Origin: Terriglobia bacterium
GTDB taxonomy: Bacteria > Acidobacteriota > Terriglobia > Terriglobales > Acidobacteriaceae
Direction of reading: 5' to 3'
Length of the DNA: 64,000 nucleotides
Assembly (NCBI GenBank): GCA_020072645.1
Contig: JAIQGK010000012.1
Location: 668,320 to 732,319, forward strand
A program made the position numbers and the translations under genes. How positions within the stretch are numbered: position 1 is the stretch's first letter; every line of letters starts with the position of its first letter. Of the stretch, positions 1-7,987 are shown in pieces. The notes beneath the pieces were generated by a model. The model saw only the letters and a program-made list of their open reading frames with translations, was not told the DNA's origin and ran no database searches.

Positions 1-737
1 TGGATGTCACAGATCGCAAACGTGCCCAGGACGCACTGTTGCAGAGCGAAAAGCTGGCTGCCGTAGGACGCCTTTCGGCCTCGATCGCGCATGAAATTAA
101 TAATCCGCTGGAAGCCGTAACCAATCTTCTTTACCTCATCAATGAGGAAAAAGATCTTCCTGAGCAGGCCCGCAGCTTTACTCATCTGGCGCAACAGGAA
201 CTGGCGCGCGTGAGCCAGATCGCCACGCAGACTCTGCGCTTCTATCGCCAGCCTACCGCGCGGACCGCCGTGCGCGTTTCTGAACAGCTTGATTCGGTGC
301 TCAAGCTTTATCAAGGCCGACTCGCCTCGGCCGGCGTGGAGATCGTCCGTGACTACCGTGTCGCCGCGCCGCTGCTCGCCTTTGAAGGCGAACTGCGCCA
401 GGTATTTACCAACCTTGTCGGCAATGCGCTGGACGCTTCCCGCAACGGCGGCAAATTGACGCTGCGCACGCGCGAAGCCACAGACTGGCGCACCGGACGC
501 AAAGGCATTCGCGTCACCGTGGCCGACTGCGGCCATGGCATGTCCAAAGAAACGTTGCACCGCATCTTTGAGCCATTCTTTTCCACCAAAGGCATTACCG
601 GCACAGGACTGGGCTTGTGGGTAACGCTGGGCATCATCCAAAAGCATGAAGGCCGGGTAAAAGTCCGCAGCAGCGAATCAACAGAGCATCACGGAACAAT
701 CTTCAGTGTGTTCATCCCGCACAGGGAAAAAGACTAA
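1..737 (+). CDS. PAS-type sensor histidine kinase, C-terminal part (5' end outside window)
   Basis: The reading frame is open from base 3 without a start, so the gene begins upstream. It opens with the DVTDRKRAQ linker that usually ends a PAS domain. The HisKA helix follows, with the phospho-acceptor in AHEINNP (His codon at 90-92), then an HATPase_c domain with N box (NLVGNALDAS), G1 box (DCGHGM) and G2 box (GTGLGLWV). No receiver domain follows. It would autophosphorylate on His and signal to an unseen regulator. The neighbour downstream is an unrelated lipoprotein 156 bases away, so the cognate regulator is probably upstream of the window. Family call is secure; the sensed signal is unknown. 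Confidence 0.93.
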   Translation, partial: DVTDRKRAQDALLQSEKLAAVGRLSASIAHEINNPLEAVTNLLYLINEEKDLPEQARSFTHLAQQELARVSQIATQTLRFYRQPTARTAVRVSEQLDSVLKLYQGRLASAGVEIVRDYRVAAPLLAFEGELRQVFTNLVGNALDASRNGGKLTLRTREATDWRTGRKGIRVTVADCGHGMSKETLHRIFEPFFSTKGITGTGLGLWVTLGIIQKHEGRVKVRSSESTEHHGTIFSVFIPHREKD

Positions 738-893
738 AGTCACGAATTCACAAACGATCTTGGTATGCGAATGGATCTCTCTTATCCACGGGGTTAAGGC
801 TTTTTCCAGGACAACCTGCCCTGAGCAGCCGCTCTCCTATCTATCGACACGTTCCCCTTCTTAACTGAAAGCCCAAGTTCCAAGGAGGATTTC

Positions 894-1688
894 GTGCGTA
901 CCGTCACTTTTCTTTTGTTCACAGGAATATTTTCACTTCTCGCCGGTTGCGGCTCGGTTTCCAACAATATGCGTCCGACCCCAACTCCGACTCCGATGTC
1001 ATCGCCTTCGCCAAGTCCAGTTCCATCACCCAGCCCGACTCCTGCTCAGCCCGATGCCTTCCTGGCAAGCTGGCTCAACAACGTCGGCAGGAATATAGGT
1101 CCCGTCGGCACCATTACCCTTGACACCACGGCGAACAATGGCGCCGGAAGCACGAGCACTGGAGGGGGTACCGCCACTTTCGTTCTGCAGTTCTGCCCCT
1201 ATCCTCAGGGCGCCTGTACCAACATAACGGCATTGAACAACAACTCCGCCACCACAAACTTCACCTTCCCGATGAAGGGAACGTTCTCCGGCGATTTTCA
1301 GATCATTGACACTACTGGATTCCCGGTCGAGGTCACCGGCATCGGTTTCAGCAGCGGGATCCAGTCCAATTTCGCATTGTTGCCTGCAGCCACCATTACC
1401 GGCGGCATCGGCCAGACCACGGGTAACTCTCCCGGGACGGGGAGAGCCACCGTGACCGGCACTACGGCCCACGTCACGTTGACGGGCGCCTTCCCGAACC
1501 ATACTTTCAGCAATGCCGTGTGCGCTGTGTCTACCGCGGCGACGTGCATTAACCTGGCCAGTATCACCACCGATGCCCAAGGCAATGCCAGTGCCGATGT
1601 CGGCACGGTCCAGATAGGCGCATTCAATATCTTCCGCGTGAGTGACGCCAATGGTGTGCAGTTTGTTACGGCATTCCGGGTGCAGTGA
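894..1688 (+). CDS. Secreted lipoprotein with Pro/Ser/Thr-rich linker
   Basis: GTG start, chosen because an AAGGAGG ribosome site lies about 7 bases upstream. The N-terminus is a lipoprotein signal peptide ending in the lipobox LLAGC (Cys at residue 19). A low-complexity linker of PTPTP and PSPSP units (residues ~28-52) follows. The remaining ~210 residues are Gly/Thr/Asn-rich and predicted mostly beta. It contains two Cys pairs (QFCPYPQGAC and the C-terminal AVCAVSTAATC), which suggests an extracytoplasmic disulphide-stabilised fold. No enzyme motif was seen and the function is unknown. It stands alone between a kinase and a convergent secreted-protein gene. Confidence 0.85.
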   Translation: MRTVTFLLFTGIFSLLAGCGSVSNNMRPTPTPTPMSSPSPSPVPSPSPTPAQPDAFLASWLNNVGRNIGPVGTITLDTTANNGAGSTSTGGGTATFVLQFCPYPQGACTNITALNNNSATTNFTFPMKGTFSGDFQIIDTTGFPVEVTGIGFSSGIQSNFALLPAATITGGIGQTTGNSPGTGRATVTGTTAHVTLTGAFPNHTFSNAVCAVSTAATCINLASITTDAQGNASADVGTVQIGAFNIFRVSDANGVQFVTAFRVQ

Positions 1689-1800
1689 TTCAACTGCGCT
1701 GGATTGATTGGCGACTAGAAACCGATGGCCGCTCCGCTTACGCGGTTTGCGGCCATCGCTGTTTGAAGTTCAATTAGTTAACGCGCTAGAGCGCGGTACG

Positions 1801-3321
1801 TTACGGTTTGCCTCGCAATATGATGGTTACTGCCAGGTTTCTTTGAACAAAGACGCCATTTTCAAAGTCGAATGCCGATGCCGTAGCAGTCACATCGGCT
1901 TTGCCTCCAGTGAACAAATCGGCTGATCGTCCATGGAAGAGCGCGACCGTGGTTTGTATGTTAGCGCTCCACGGCGTAGTTCCATTGCACGGAACAAACG
2001 CTGAGAAGAAGCCGCTGAGCGGTGTGCCTCCGTGACTTTGTTTTAGTTGTCCAAAGATAGTCACAAAGGCCGGCTGTGTACAAGAGACAAAGCCGGAAAT
2101 GGTTGCCGCTCCAGTAGTTGAATCCACGGATCCAAACTGGGTGACGCTGGGGGAAATGACCAGCGGCGGAGGAGCCGGTACCAGGTTAAAGGTAAGATTC
2201 GCGGAAGACACGGGGAAGAACGAGAACGACGAGACCATGAAGAAGTAGGTCGTACCCGCTACCGCATCGAACCGCACGCGAGATTGCAGCGAGCTGGAGT
2301 CGTCGTTGCATGCCAGTTGGGTCAGCGCGCCTCGTGCACCGGTGTAAACCGAGAGCGTTGTATCGTAGTTGCTGCCAAAGGTGTTGGCTTCCAGTCGCAT
2401 GTTCTGGCTTGGGGTAAAAGAGAACCAGACAGTCTGTGTTCTGCCCGCGCAGAATGGATCGTCGGGGGCAGTAGTTGCATTGGTCACGTCCTGGCTTACG
2501 GTGAAAGGCATGGATGGTATTACAGTTGGGCTATTGAAGTCGTCATTCGGCGGTGGTGGTGGAATCACGCTGATATGAGTAACGGCCACGCCGGTGTTAC
2601 CGGATAGGTTATCGCCCAGGAAAGTTACAAAGAAGTTTCCAGACTGGGCGCTGGTCGGAGTCCAGTCAAAGGTCCCGGTATCATCTCCATTGTCAATGAA
2701 AATAGCGCCCGCAGGTATACCAGTAGCGCTCAGCACCACATGCCTTGACTGGGCGTCTGTGGCAGTCACGTTGAAATGCACATTCTGATTTTGCCCAACT
2801 GTCAGATTCGAGGGCGCGAACACGGTAACTATCGGGTGAGCATTGAATCGGATCTCGCCGCGCAGAGCGGGTGTTGCTCCTTCGCAGTGTTGCTCAAACA
2901 GAGCATCAAAGGAGTTGACGCCGCCACTTGCGCCGTAATCGATTTCCACCACGGTGAAGTTTCCGGTAAGGGTGTTGCACCCGCGCCCGTCGCCGTCTAC
3001 CGATAGCCCCGGCTCGCCGAAAGCCTGAAAAGGAAATCGCGTTGCCCCGGTGTAAGTGCCCACGGTCAAGGGCACATCGCCGGCTGCGGCAAAGTCGAGA
3101 AACCAGAAATGAGTAGGCCCAAAGAATGACACCGATACGCCGCTGTCAAAGTTTGTGGTTGCGCTGAAAGTCCCGTCCGCGGGAGTAAGGAAAAGAGACT
3201 GGCCGCCTCCTATAAAATCGCCCGGATCACTATTGAGCGCGAGCGAGGTAACTTGCGCATTTGCGGTGGCCGTAAAAACCGAAAAAGCCAGCACAAATAT
3301 AAAAATGCAGGTACGTTTCAT
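1801..3321 (-). CDS. Secreted multidomain protein with Ig-like and PPC-type domains
   Basis: 506 residues. Start supported by AAGGAG 8 bases upstream of ATG. A classical signal peptide ends near ANAQ (residue ~23). Residues ~30-160 form an N-terminal beta domain. Residues ~165-255 resemble a putative Ig/cadherin-like repeat (VTATDAQS, TFDWTPT). Residues ~258-385 match the pre-peptidase C-terminal pattern (PNDDF, then VWFSFTPSQ, then YDTTLSVYTG). A last ~115-residue beta domain follows. No catalytic domain is present, so the PPC module is likely used for adhesion or surface binding rather than protease maturation. Monocistronic. The substrate is unknown. Confidence 0.82.
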   Translation of the reverse strand: MKRTCIFIFVLAFSVFTATANAQVTSLALNSDPGDFIGGGQSLFLTPADGTFSATTNFDSGVSVSFFGPTHFWFLDFAAAGDVPLTVGTYTGATRFPFQAFGEPGLSVDGDGRGCNTLTGNFTVVEIDYGASGGVNSFDALFEQHCEGATPALRGEIRFNAHPIVTVFAPSNLTVGQNQNVHFNVTATDAQSRHVVLSATGIPAGAIFIDNGDDTGTFDWTPTSAQSGNFFVTFLGDNLSGNTGVAVTHISVIPPPPPNDDFNSPTVIPSMPFTVSQDVTNATTAPDDPFCAGRTQTVWFSFTPSQNMRLEANTFGSNYDTTLSVYTGARGALTQLACNDDSSSLQSRVRFDAVAGTTYFFMVSSFSFFPVSSANLTFNLVPAPPPLVISPSVTQFGSVDSTTGAATISGFVSCTQPAFVTIFGQLKQSHGGTPLSGFFSAFVPCNGTTPWSANIQTTVALFHGRSADLFTGGKADVTATASAFDFENGVFVQRNLAVTIILRGKP

Positions 3322-3440
3322 GCGATTCTCCTTGTCTTGAGGTGCTGGGGCCCGAAGTCTATGCCCGGTCGCATTCCATGGAGGATCTTTAGTCCAACGT
3401 TAATAGCGGACAGGATCGGGAAGACTTTTGCTGCATCTAG

Positions 3441-3473
3441 TGAAACAGTGACAAACTTGTCCCAATCGTTTCA
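3441..3473. promoter_or_regulatory. Nested palindrome, possible operator
   Basis: TGAAAC at 3441-3446 pairs with GTTTCA at 3468-3473. Inside it, GACAA (3450-3454) pairs with TTGTC (3457-3461). It lies ~120 bases upstream of the minus-strand secreted-protein gene and far from purS. The double dyad looks like a dimeric-repressor site; no regulator can be named. Confidence 0.3.
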
Positions 3474-3754
3474 CCTATTACAAAACAATTACAGCCCGAA
3501 GGGCTTTCATCTAATCGAAAAAACTAGCTGCGAAGGGACACTATCTACACCTAGGCTACGACTAAGCTAAATAGCTACTTCTTACTAGAGTGAATCTTGT
3601 TTCAGCATTCACTGAAGTTATGCTTGCAAGAGCCGGTGTTACAAGCGACAAAGCAGGTCATGTGGGCGGTTGCCGCTGAATGTCGCGGTGGAATGAATAG
3701 TTGTTCTTCGTACCCCAGGAGACAGGCGCGAATCTTTACCAGCGTGGATCAGCG

Positions 3755-3910
3755 ATGGGGAATTCGGACAAGGGGTTTTTCAATCCGCACTCTATCTGCA
3801 AAATCTGCGGCAAGTTAATTTTCCACTCCGCTCTCCTGCTGCGCCATGGCCATTTCCGGAACCGGTATAGTGGTAAATCAGCCGATTCCGATCCACGCTC
3901 AACCGCGTGA
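3755..3910 (+). CDS. Possible small zinc-finger-like protein (51 aa)
   Basis: An ATG-initiated ORF ending 58 bases before purS. Its central part reads CKICGKLIFHSALLLRHGH, a C-x2-C-x12-H-x-H arrangement like a compact zinc finger or zinc ribbon, preceded by NPHSI. The frame stays open upstream, so the true start is uncertain, and no strong ribosome site is seen. The function is unknown. It could be a chance ORF, but the spaced metal ligands are unlikely for random sequence. Confidence 0.35.
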   Translation: MGNSDKGFFNPHSICKICGKLIFHSALLLRHGHFRNRYSGKSADSDPRSTA

Positions 3911-3968
3911 ATCCGCGGTGCGTTACAGACTTCAATCGGCGGCAAAGTTTTGTAAAATAGCCTTATCC

Positions 3969-4214
3969 ATGAAGGCCTACGTTACAGTCATGCTTAAGAC
4001 CACCGTCCTTGATCCTCAGGGCAAAACCATTCACGGCGCGCTCAAAAAAATGGGATACAAAGGCGTGGGCGCTGTGCGCCAGGGCAAGTTCTTTGAACTG
4101 AACCTGGATGGAGGCCTGGACAAAAATGCCGCCAAAGCCGAAGTCGAGCGGATCGCCAAAGACGTGCTCACGAATCCGGTGATTGAAGAATTTTCATATC
4201 GGATCGAAGAGTAG
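3969..4214 (+). CDS. purS: Phosphoribosylformylglycinamidine synthase, PurS subunit
   Basis: 82 residues, the usual PurS length. The start at MKAYVTVMLK was chosen because the open frame upstream (to 3846) has no homology-like content and PurS proteins begin at this motif. Characteristic segments are LDPQGKTIHGAL, GVGAVRQGKFFEL and VLTNPVIEEFSYRI. PurS bridges PurL and PurQ in the FGAM synthase complex that converts FGAR to FGAM with glutamine and ATP in de novo purine synthesis. purQ and purL are not adjacent here, so this small subunit gene stands alone, which is less usual than a purSQL cluster. Confidence 0.93.
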   Translation: MKAYVTVMLKTTVLDPQGKTIHGALKKMGYKGVGAVRQGKFFELNLDGGLDKNAAKAEVERIAKDVLTNPVIEEFSYRIEE

Positions 4215-4605
4215 ATGTTGTGAAATCCCGACCCTGAGCTAAGCGAACGGAAGGGAGCCTTACCCGCATGAGAATCTTAGCCGCCAATACACGCGAATTG
4301 AACACGAATCCATCCAGGGGTCCGTGTCACGCCCAAGGATTGAAAGTGATAGGAATCTGCTGAATGATTCCGGGATTATCTGAGAGGATTACCAAAGGTT
4401 AATAGGGGCCCCCTCGCTACGCTCGGGGTTTATAACCCTTCCGGAGTAGAATTAGTCAGAATCCCCCGCGAGACAACCGGAGTCCAATTGAATGGCTAAG
4501 GACGAGGCCGGCTTGCGTGCCGAGTCCACCGCCGCAGGAGCAGAACAGCACTAAAGCTGTGCAGGTCCTGGAGCGGTTTGGAGCGAAGCGACAGAGGTAA
4601 AGGTC
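4215..4605. other. Intergenic region between purS and glmS
   Basis: About 390 bases. It contains the dispersed hairpin repeat at 4401-4443. I looked for a glmS ribozyme: a GACGAGG string is present near 4500, but no AGCGCC cleavage-site core lies upstream and the expected pseudoknot strands are absent, so none is called. A purine-rich stretch (AGAGGTAAAGG) lies just before the glmS ATG. Confidence 0.55.
4401..4443. repeat. Dispersed hairpin repeat, copy A (CTCGCTACGCTCG core)
   Basis: The core CTCGCTACGCTCG is flanked by CCCC and GGGG arms that close a hairpin. The flanks AATAGGG upstream and TTTA-N-AA then CCGG downstream are shared with the copy at 17518-17561, where the arms are changed in a compensating way (TCT and AGA). 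Confidence 0.7.
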
Positions 4606-6486
4606 ATGTGCGGAATCGTTGGTTACGTAGGCAAAAAACGTGTTGTCCCAGTCATTATTGAGGGCCTCAGAAGCCTGGAATATCGCGGATATGACTCCGC
4701 TGGCATTGCCGTGTGCGGCAATGGCAATGGCGGAGCGCTGCAGGTGCGGCGCGCTGAAGGCAAGCTGCGCAACCTGGAAGAGGTGATCCGGCTGAAGCCG
4801 CTGGAAGGCAGCTGGGGAATCGGCCACACGCGCTGGGCCACGCATGGCCGCCCGACGGAAGAGAATGCCCATCCGCATCGCGACTGCACCGGCAAGATCG
4901 TGGTGGTGCATAACGGCATCGTGGAAAATTATCTCTCGCTCAAGAAGAAGCTGATTGAAGAAGGCCACAAGTTTTCCACTGAGACTGATACAGAAGTCAT
5001 CGCGCACCTGATTGAAAAAGCGCTTGACGCAAAGGGCAACGGGCATCGCCCGAGCCTGGAAGAAGCTGTGCGTAAGACGGTGAACCAGCTGACCGGCGTG
5101 TTTGCCCTCGGCGTGATTTCTGAAGACGAGCCCAACAAGATTGTTGCGGCGCGCAACGGCCCGCCTGTGGTCATTGGAATAGGCGACAACGAATATTTTG
5201 TTGCGTCAGATATCCCCGCCCTTTTGCCGCACACGCGCAACATTTTCTTCCTTCAGGATGGCGATCTGGCGGTGATCACCACCTCCGGCGTCCAGATCAC
5301 GGATTTTGACGGCAAGCCCGTGAAGCGGGAAATCCAGCATGTAACCTGGGACCCCATCATGGCGGAAAAGGGCGGCTTTAAGCACTTCATGCTCAAGGAA
5401 ATTTATGAGCAGCCCCGCGCCGTGCGTGATACCACGCTGGGCCGCGTCTCGCTGGACTCCGGCCGCGTCTTTCTGGAAGAGATGGACGTGACTGAAGACG
5501 AGCTGCGCAACGTGCAAAAAATCAATATTGCCGCCTGCGGCACCAGTTGGCACGCCGCCTTGGCCGGCAAGTTCATGATTGAACGGCTGGCACGCATTCC
5601 CGTGGAAGTGGATTATGCCAGCGAGTGGCGCTATCGCGATCCCATTACTTCCAGCAAGGAAATTACGCTGCTGATCACGCAGTCCGGCGAAACCGCAGAC
5701 ACGATTGCCGCGCAACGCGAAGCCAAAGCCAAAGGCTCCAAGACGCTGGCTATTTGCAACGTGGTGGGAGCAATGATTGCCCGCGAGGCTTCCGGCACGG
5801 TCTATACGCATGCAGGACCTGAGATCGGCGTGGCTTCGACCAAAGCATTCACGGCGCAGCTGACCGCGCTTTTTCTGCTGGCGCTTTATCTGGGCGAACT
5901 GCGCGGCGCCACGTCAACCGAAGACGGGCGGCGCTACATCGGAGAATTGCTCAAGCTGCCGTCCAAGCTTGAATCGATCCTGGCCCGCGACGAAGAATGC
6001 GAAGCGCTGGCCAAGCAGTATTACCGCGTGCAGGATTTTCTGTTCCTTGGCCGTGGCATCCACTATCCCATCGCGCTGGAAGGCGCGCTCAAGCTCAAGG
6101 AAATTTCTTACATTCACGCGGAAGGCTATCCCGCCGGCGAAATGAAGCACGGCCCTAACGCGCTGATCGATGAAAACCTGCCCGTGGTGATGGTTGCGAC
6201 CAAAGATTCAAGAGATCCGAACTCTGTGTTGCGCTATGAAAAAACCATGTCAAACGTGAAAGAAGTAAAAGCGCGTTCCGGCATTGTGATTGCCGTGGCC
6301 ACTGAGGGCGACGAAGAGATCAAGGAATCTGTTGACCACGTTTTGTATGTGCCGCATGCGCCGGAACTGCTGCTGCCGATTCTGGAAGTGGTGCCACTGC
6401 AACTGCTGGCGTATCACATTGCCGTTCGCCGCGGTTGCGACGTTGACCAGCCACGCAATCTGGCCAAGTCAGTGACTGTGGAATAG
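4606..6486 (+). CDS. glmS: Glutamine-fructose-6-phosphate aminotransferase (isomerising)
   Basis: 626 residues, full length. The N-terminus MCGIVGYVG gives the Cys2 nucleophile of the Ntn glutaminase domain after Met removal, followed by the conserved YRGYDSAG. The linker runs to ~residue 290. Two SIS sugar-isomerase domains follow (~305-430, with CGTSWHA and SQSGETADT; ~475-610, with [11 protein letters not shown]). The C-terminus [13 protein letters not shown] is the classic GlmS ending that forms the active-site C-tail. It makes glucosamine-6-phosphate from fructose-6-phosphate and glutamine, the entry to cell-wall amino sugars. It is cytoplasmic and appears monocistronic. Confidence 0.98.
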   Translation: MCGIVGYVGKKRVVPVIIEGLRSLEYRGYDSAGIAVCGNGNGGALQVRRAEGKLRNLEEVIRLKPLEGSWGIGHTRWATHGRPTEENAHPHRDCTGKIVVVHNGIVENYLSLKKKLIEEGHKFSTETDTEVIAHLIEKALDAKGNGHRPSLEEAVRKTVNQLTGVFALGVISEDEPNKIVAARNGPPVVIGIGDNEYFVASDIPALLPHTRNIFFLQDGDLAVITTSGVQITDFDGKPVKREIQHVTWDPIMAEKGGFKHFMLKEIYEQPRAVRDTTLGRVSLDSGRVFLEEMDVTEDELRNVQKINIAACGTSWHAALAGKFMIERLARIPVEVDYASEWRYRDPITSSKEITLLITQSGETADTIAAQREAKAKGSKTLAICNVVGAMIAREASGTVYTHAGPEIGVASTKAFTAQLTALFLLALYLGELRGATSTEDGRRYIGELLKLPSKLESILARDEECEALAKQYYRVQDFLFLGRGIHYPIALEGALKLKEISYIHAEGYPAGEMKHGPNALIDENLPVVMVATKDSRDPNSVLRYEKTMSNVKEVKARSGIVIAVATEGDEEIKESVDHVLYVPHAPELLLPILEVVPLQLLAYHIAVRRGCDVDQPRNLAKSVTVE

Positions 6487-6587
6487 TTGGATCGCGGGCA
6501 TAAGAACAGTTTCATTCAACAATTGATCCTCTCGCGCCCAGCGGTTGTACAATAGGCGGGCCCCCTTCCGCTTTTTCGAGGTAAGGA

Positions 6588-7412
6588 ATGCCCGCCATAC
6601 GCCGCCCGCTCTCTCTTGGCCGCCTGCTCGCTGAGACCTTCGACATCTATCGGCACAATTTCCTGCTTTTTTTAGGCATCAGCGCCATTCCGAACGGGGT
6701 GCTGCTGCTGATCCTGATTCTGTTCGATAAAACGTTAGGCACAATCCGGAATGGCGTTGGGATATTGGGGGCCTTGGAAGTGCTTTTCACAATAGTTGCC
6801 ATTGTGCTTGTTCCTTGCATCGTTACCGCAGCCACCACGTTCGCGGTATCGGATGTTTGTCTAGAACGGCCCACGAGCATCCGGAGCTGTTTTTTTCGCG
6901 TTTTCGGCAAGGTCCTTAAAATATTGGCTGTCTCTCTGATGGTGGGGATCATTGTCGGCTTTGGATTGTTGCTATTGCTGGCTCCGGGTGTTTACTGGGC
7001 TGGAGTGTTTGGCGTCGCTATTCCCGCCGTGGTCCTGGAGAACATCCGCGTGGGGCAGGCGCTGCCCAGAAGCTCGGACCTAACCCAGAATTTCAGGTCA
7101 CGTGTGATCATCGTCTTCTTCCTGACCACGATCTTCTCCGGCATTATGAAATATGCGCTGAATGCCGGTCTGGAACTACTGTGGCCAATAATCCATCCGC
7201 ACTTTGTCCATTTGACAAAGCTAAACTTGCGGGACATCAGCTCCGTACTGGCCCTGACGCTGTTCGCGCCGATCAGCGCCATCGGGCTCACGCTGGTCTA
7301 CTACGATCTGCGAGTGCGCAAAGAGCCCTTCGGCCTAATGATGGATCGGATGGGCGACGCGGAGACAGTCTCGGCGGAGAGCGCTCAGCAATCAGCGGTC
7401 GGCAGTCAGTAA
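6588..7412 (+). CDS. Polytopic membrane protein, function unknown
   Basis: 274 residues with about six hydrophobic segments (~25-45, 62-90, 112-140, 148-162, 178-200 and 225-245), separated by short charged loops. The N-terminal SLGRLLAETFDIYRHNF motif resembles proteins annotated as glycerophosphoryl-diester-phosphodiesterase membrane-domain or DUF-type membrane proteins, where this helix precedes the first membrane span. No catalytic motif. The start is the first ATG after GAGGTAAGGA. The last 10 codons run into a TCAGC-type intergenic micro-repeat (7383-7425), so the C-terminus may have been extended by repeat sequence. Confidence 0.75.
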   Translation: MPAIRRPLSLGRLLAETFDIYRHNFLLFLGISAIPNGVLLLILILFDKTLGTIRNGVGILGALEVLFTIVAIVLVPCIVTAATTFAVSDVCLERPTSIRSCFFRVFGKVLKILAVSLMVGIIVGFGLLLLLAPGVYWAGVFGVAIPAVVLENIRVGQALPRSSDLTQNFRSRVIIVFFLTTIFSGIMKYALNAGLELLWPIIHPHFVHLTKLNLRDISSVLALTLFAPISAIGLTLVYYDLRVRKEPFGLMMDRMGDAETVSAESAQQSAVGSQ

Positions 7413-7425
7413 CAGCACTCAGCGT
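7383..7425. repeat. TCAGC-type short-period micro-repeat
   Basis: CTCAGCA, ATCAGCG, GTCGGCA, GTCAGT and CTCAGCG units follow each other with 7-9 base spacing, overlapping the 3' end of the preceding membrane-protein gene. The same unit type appears around 12910-12932 and 13023-13050. Confidence 0.5.
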
Positions 7426-7513
7426 GTTGGCTTAAGCCAGGCACTCATCAAGTTTAGTAAAGACCAGCTCTGCGACGTCCTCCTGCATAGCCCTGTTCTA
7501 AAATAAAGCTACT

Positions 7514-7987
7514 GTGAAAGAAGATAAACTTCCGGTTGAATCGTTGTGGTCTCGCCGTAGCGGCCTGCTTTCTTTGCTGGTCGTGGTGATTGTCTCTTTG
7601 ATCGGTATTATTCTGGACCGGCTGCTGTTAAAAGAAGGCTTGCCACGGCTGGATATGATCATTTTCAGCAATGGTCTTACGGGTCTCTTGGCGGGCGGTT
7701 TATTTTGGCAGATGGCCAGGGAAGCCAAGGCAAGCCGCGATCTTGTGGCGGAGCGGATGAAAACCATCGCGGAACTCAACCACCATATCCGCAACGCGCT
7801 GCAAGTGATCAAATTTCTGGGCGGGCAAAAACGTAGCGGCTTAGACGATGTTCAGCTTCAGCTCATTAATGATTCGGTGAATCGCATCGAGTGGGCCCTG
7901 CGGGAAGTGCTGCCACGGTATCCCATTGGCGCCATCAGCACACCGGCACACGACGAGCAAGTTGACGCGATTGGTCCCATCTCCTAG
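7514..7987 (+). CDS. Two-span membrane protein with a HisKA_2-like helix but no ATPase domain
   Basis: 157 residues, GTG start. Two membrane spans (~17-36 and ~50-66) are followed by a cytoplasmic helical region. There the string AELNHHIRNALQVI closely matches the H box of HisKA_2/HWE dimerisation domains (consensus E-L-x-H-R-x-K-N-x-L-Q). The chain ends ~75 residues later with no N, G1 or G2 box, so it cannot bind ATP as a kinase. It may be a phosphotransfer, docking or decoy protein. Its stop overlaps the stop of the convergent TonB receptor gene by 4 bases (CTAG). Function inferred only from the H box. Confidence 0.72.
   Translation: MKEDKLPVESLWSRRSGLLSLLVVVIVSLIGIILDRLLLKEGLPRLDMIIFSNGLTGLLAGGLFWQMAREAKASRDLVAERMKTIAELNHHIRNALQVIKFLGGQKRSGLDDVQLQLINDSVNRIEWALREVLPRYPIGAISTPAHDEQVDAIGPIS

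Larger units (their letters stand above)
3322..3968. other. Long intergenic region upstream of purS
   Basis: About 650 bases without a recognisable conserved gene, apart from a possible small zinc-finger ORF at 3755-3910. It holds the nested palindrome at 3441-3473 and a short AGCCC-GAA-GGGCT hairpin at 3492-3504. The middle (3510-3700) is comparatively AT-rich and shows no long ORF. Both sites could belong to the promoter region of the minus-strand secreted-protein gene that starts at 3321. Confidence 0.5.

Noticed and set aside
4480..4605. Possible glmS ribozyme upstream of glmS
   Set aside because: Only a GACGAGG string fits. The AGCGCC cleavage core and the matching pseudoknot strands are absent, and the spacing to the start is too short.
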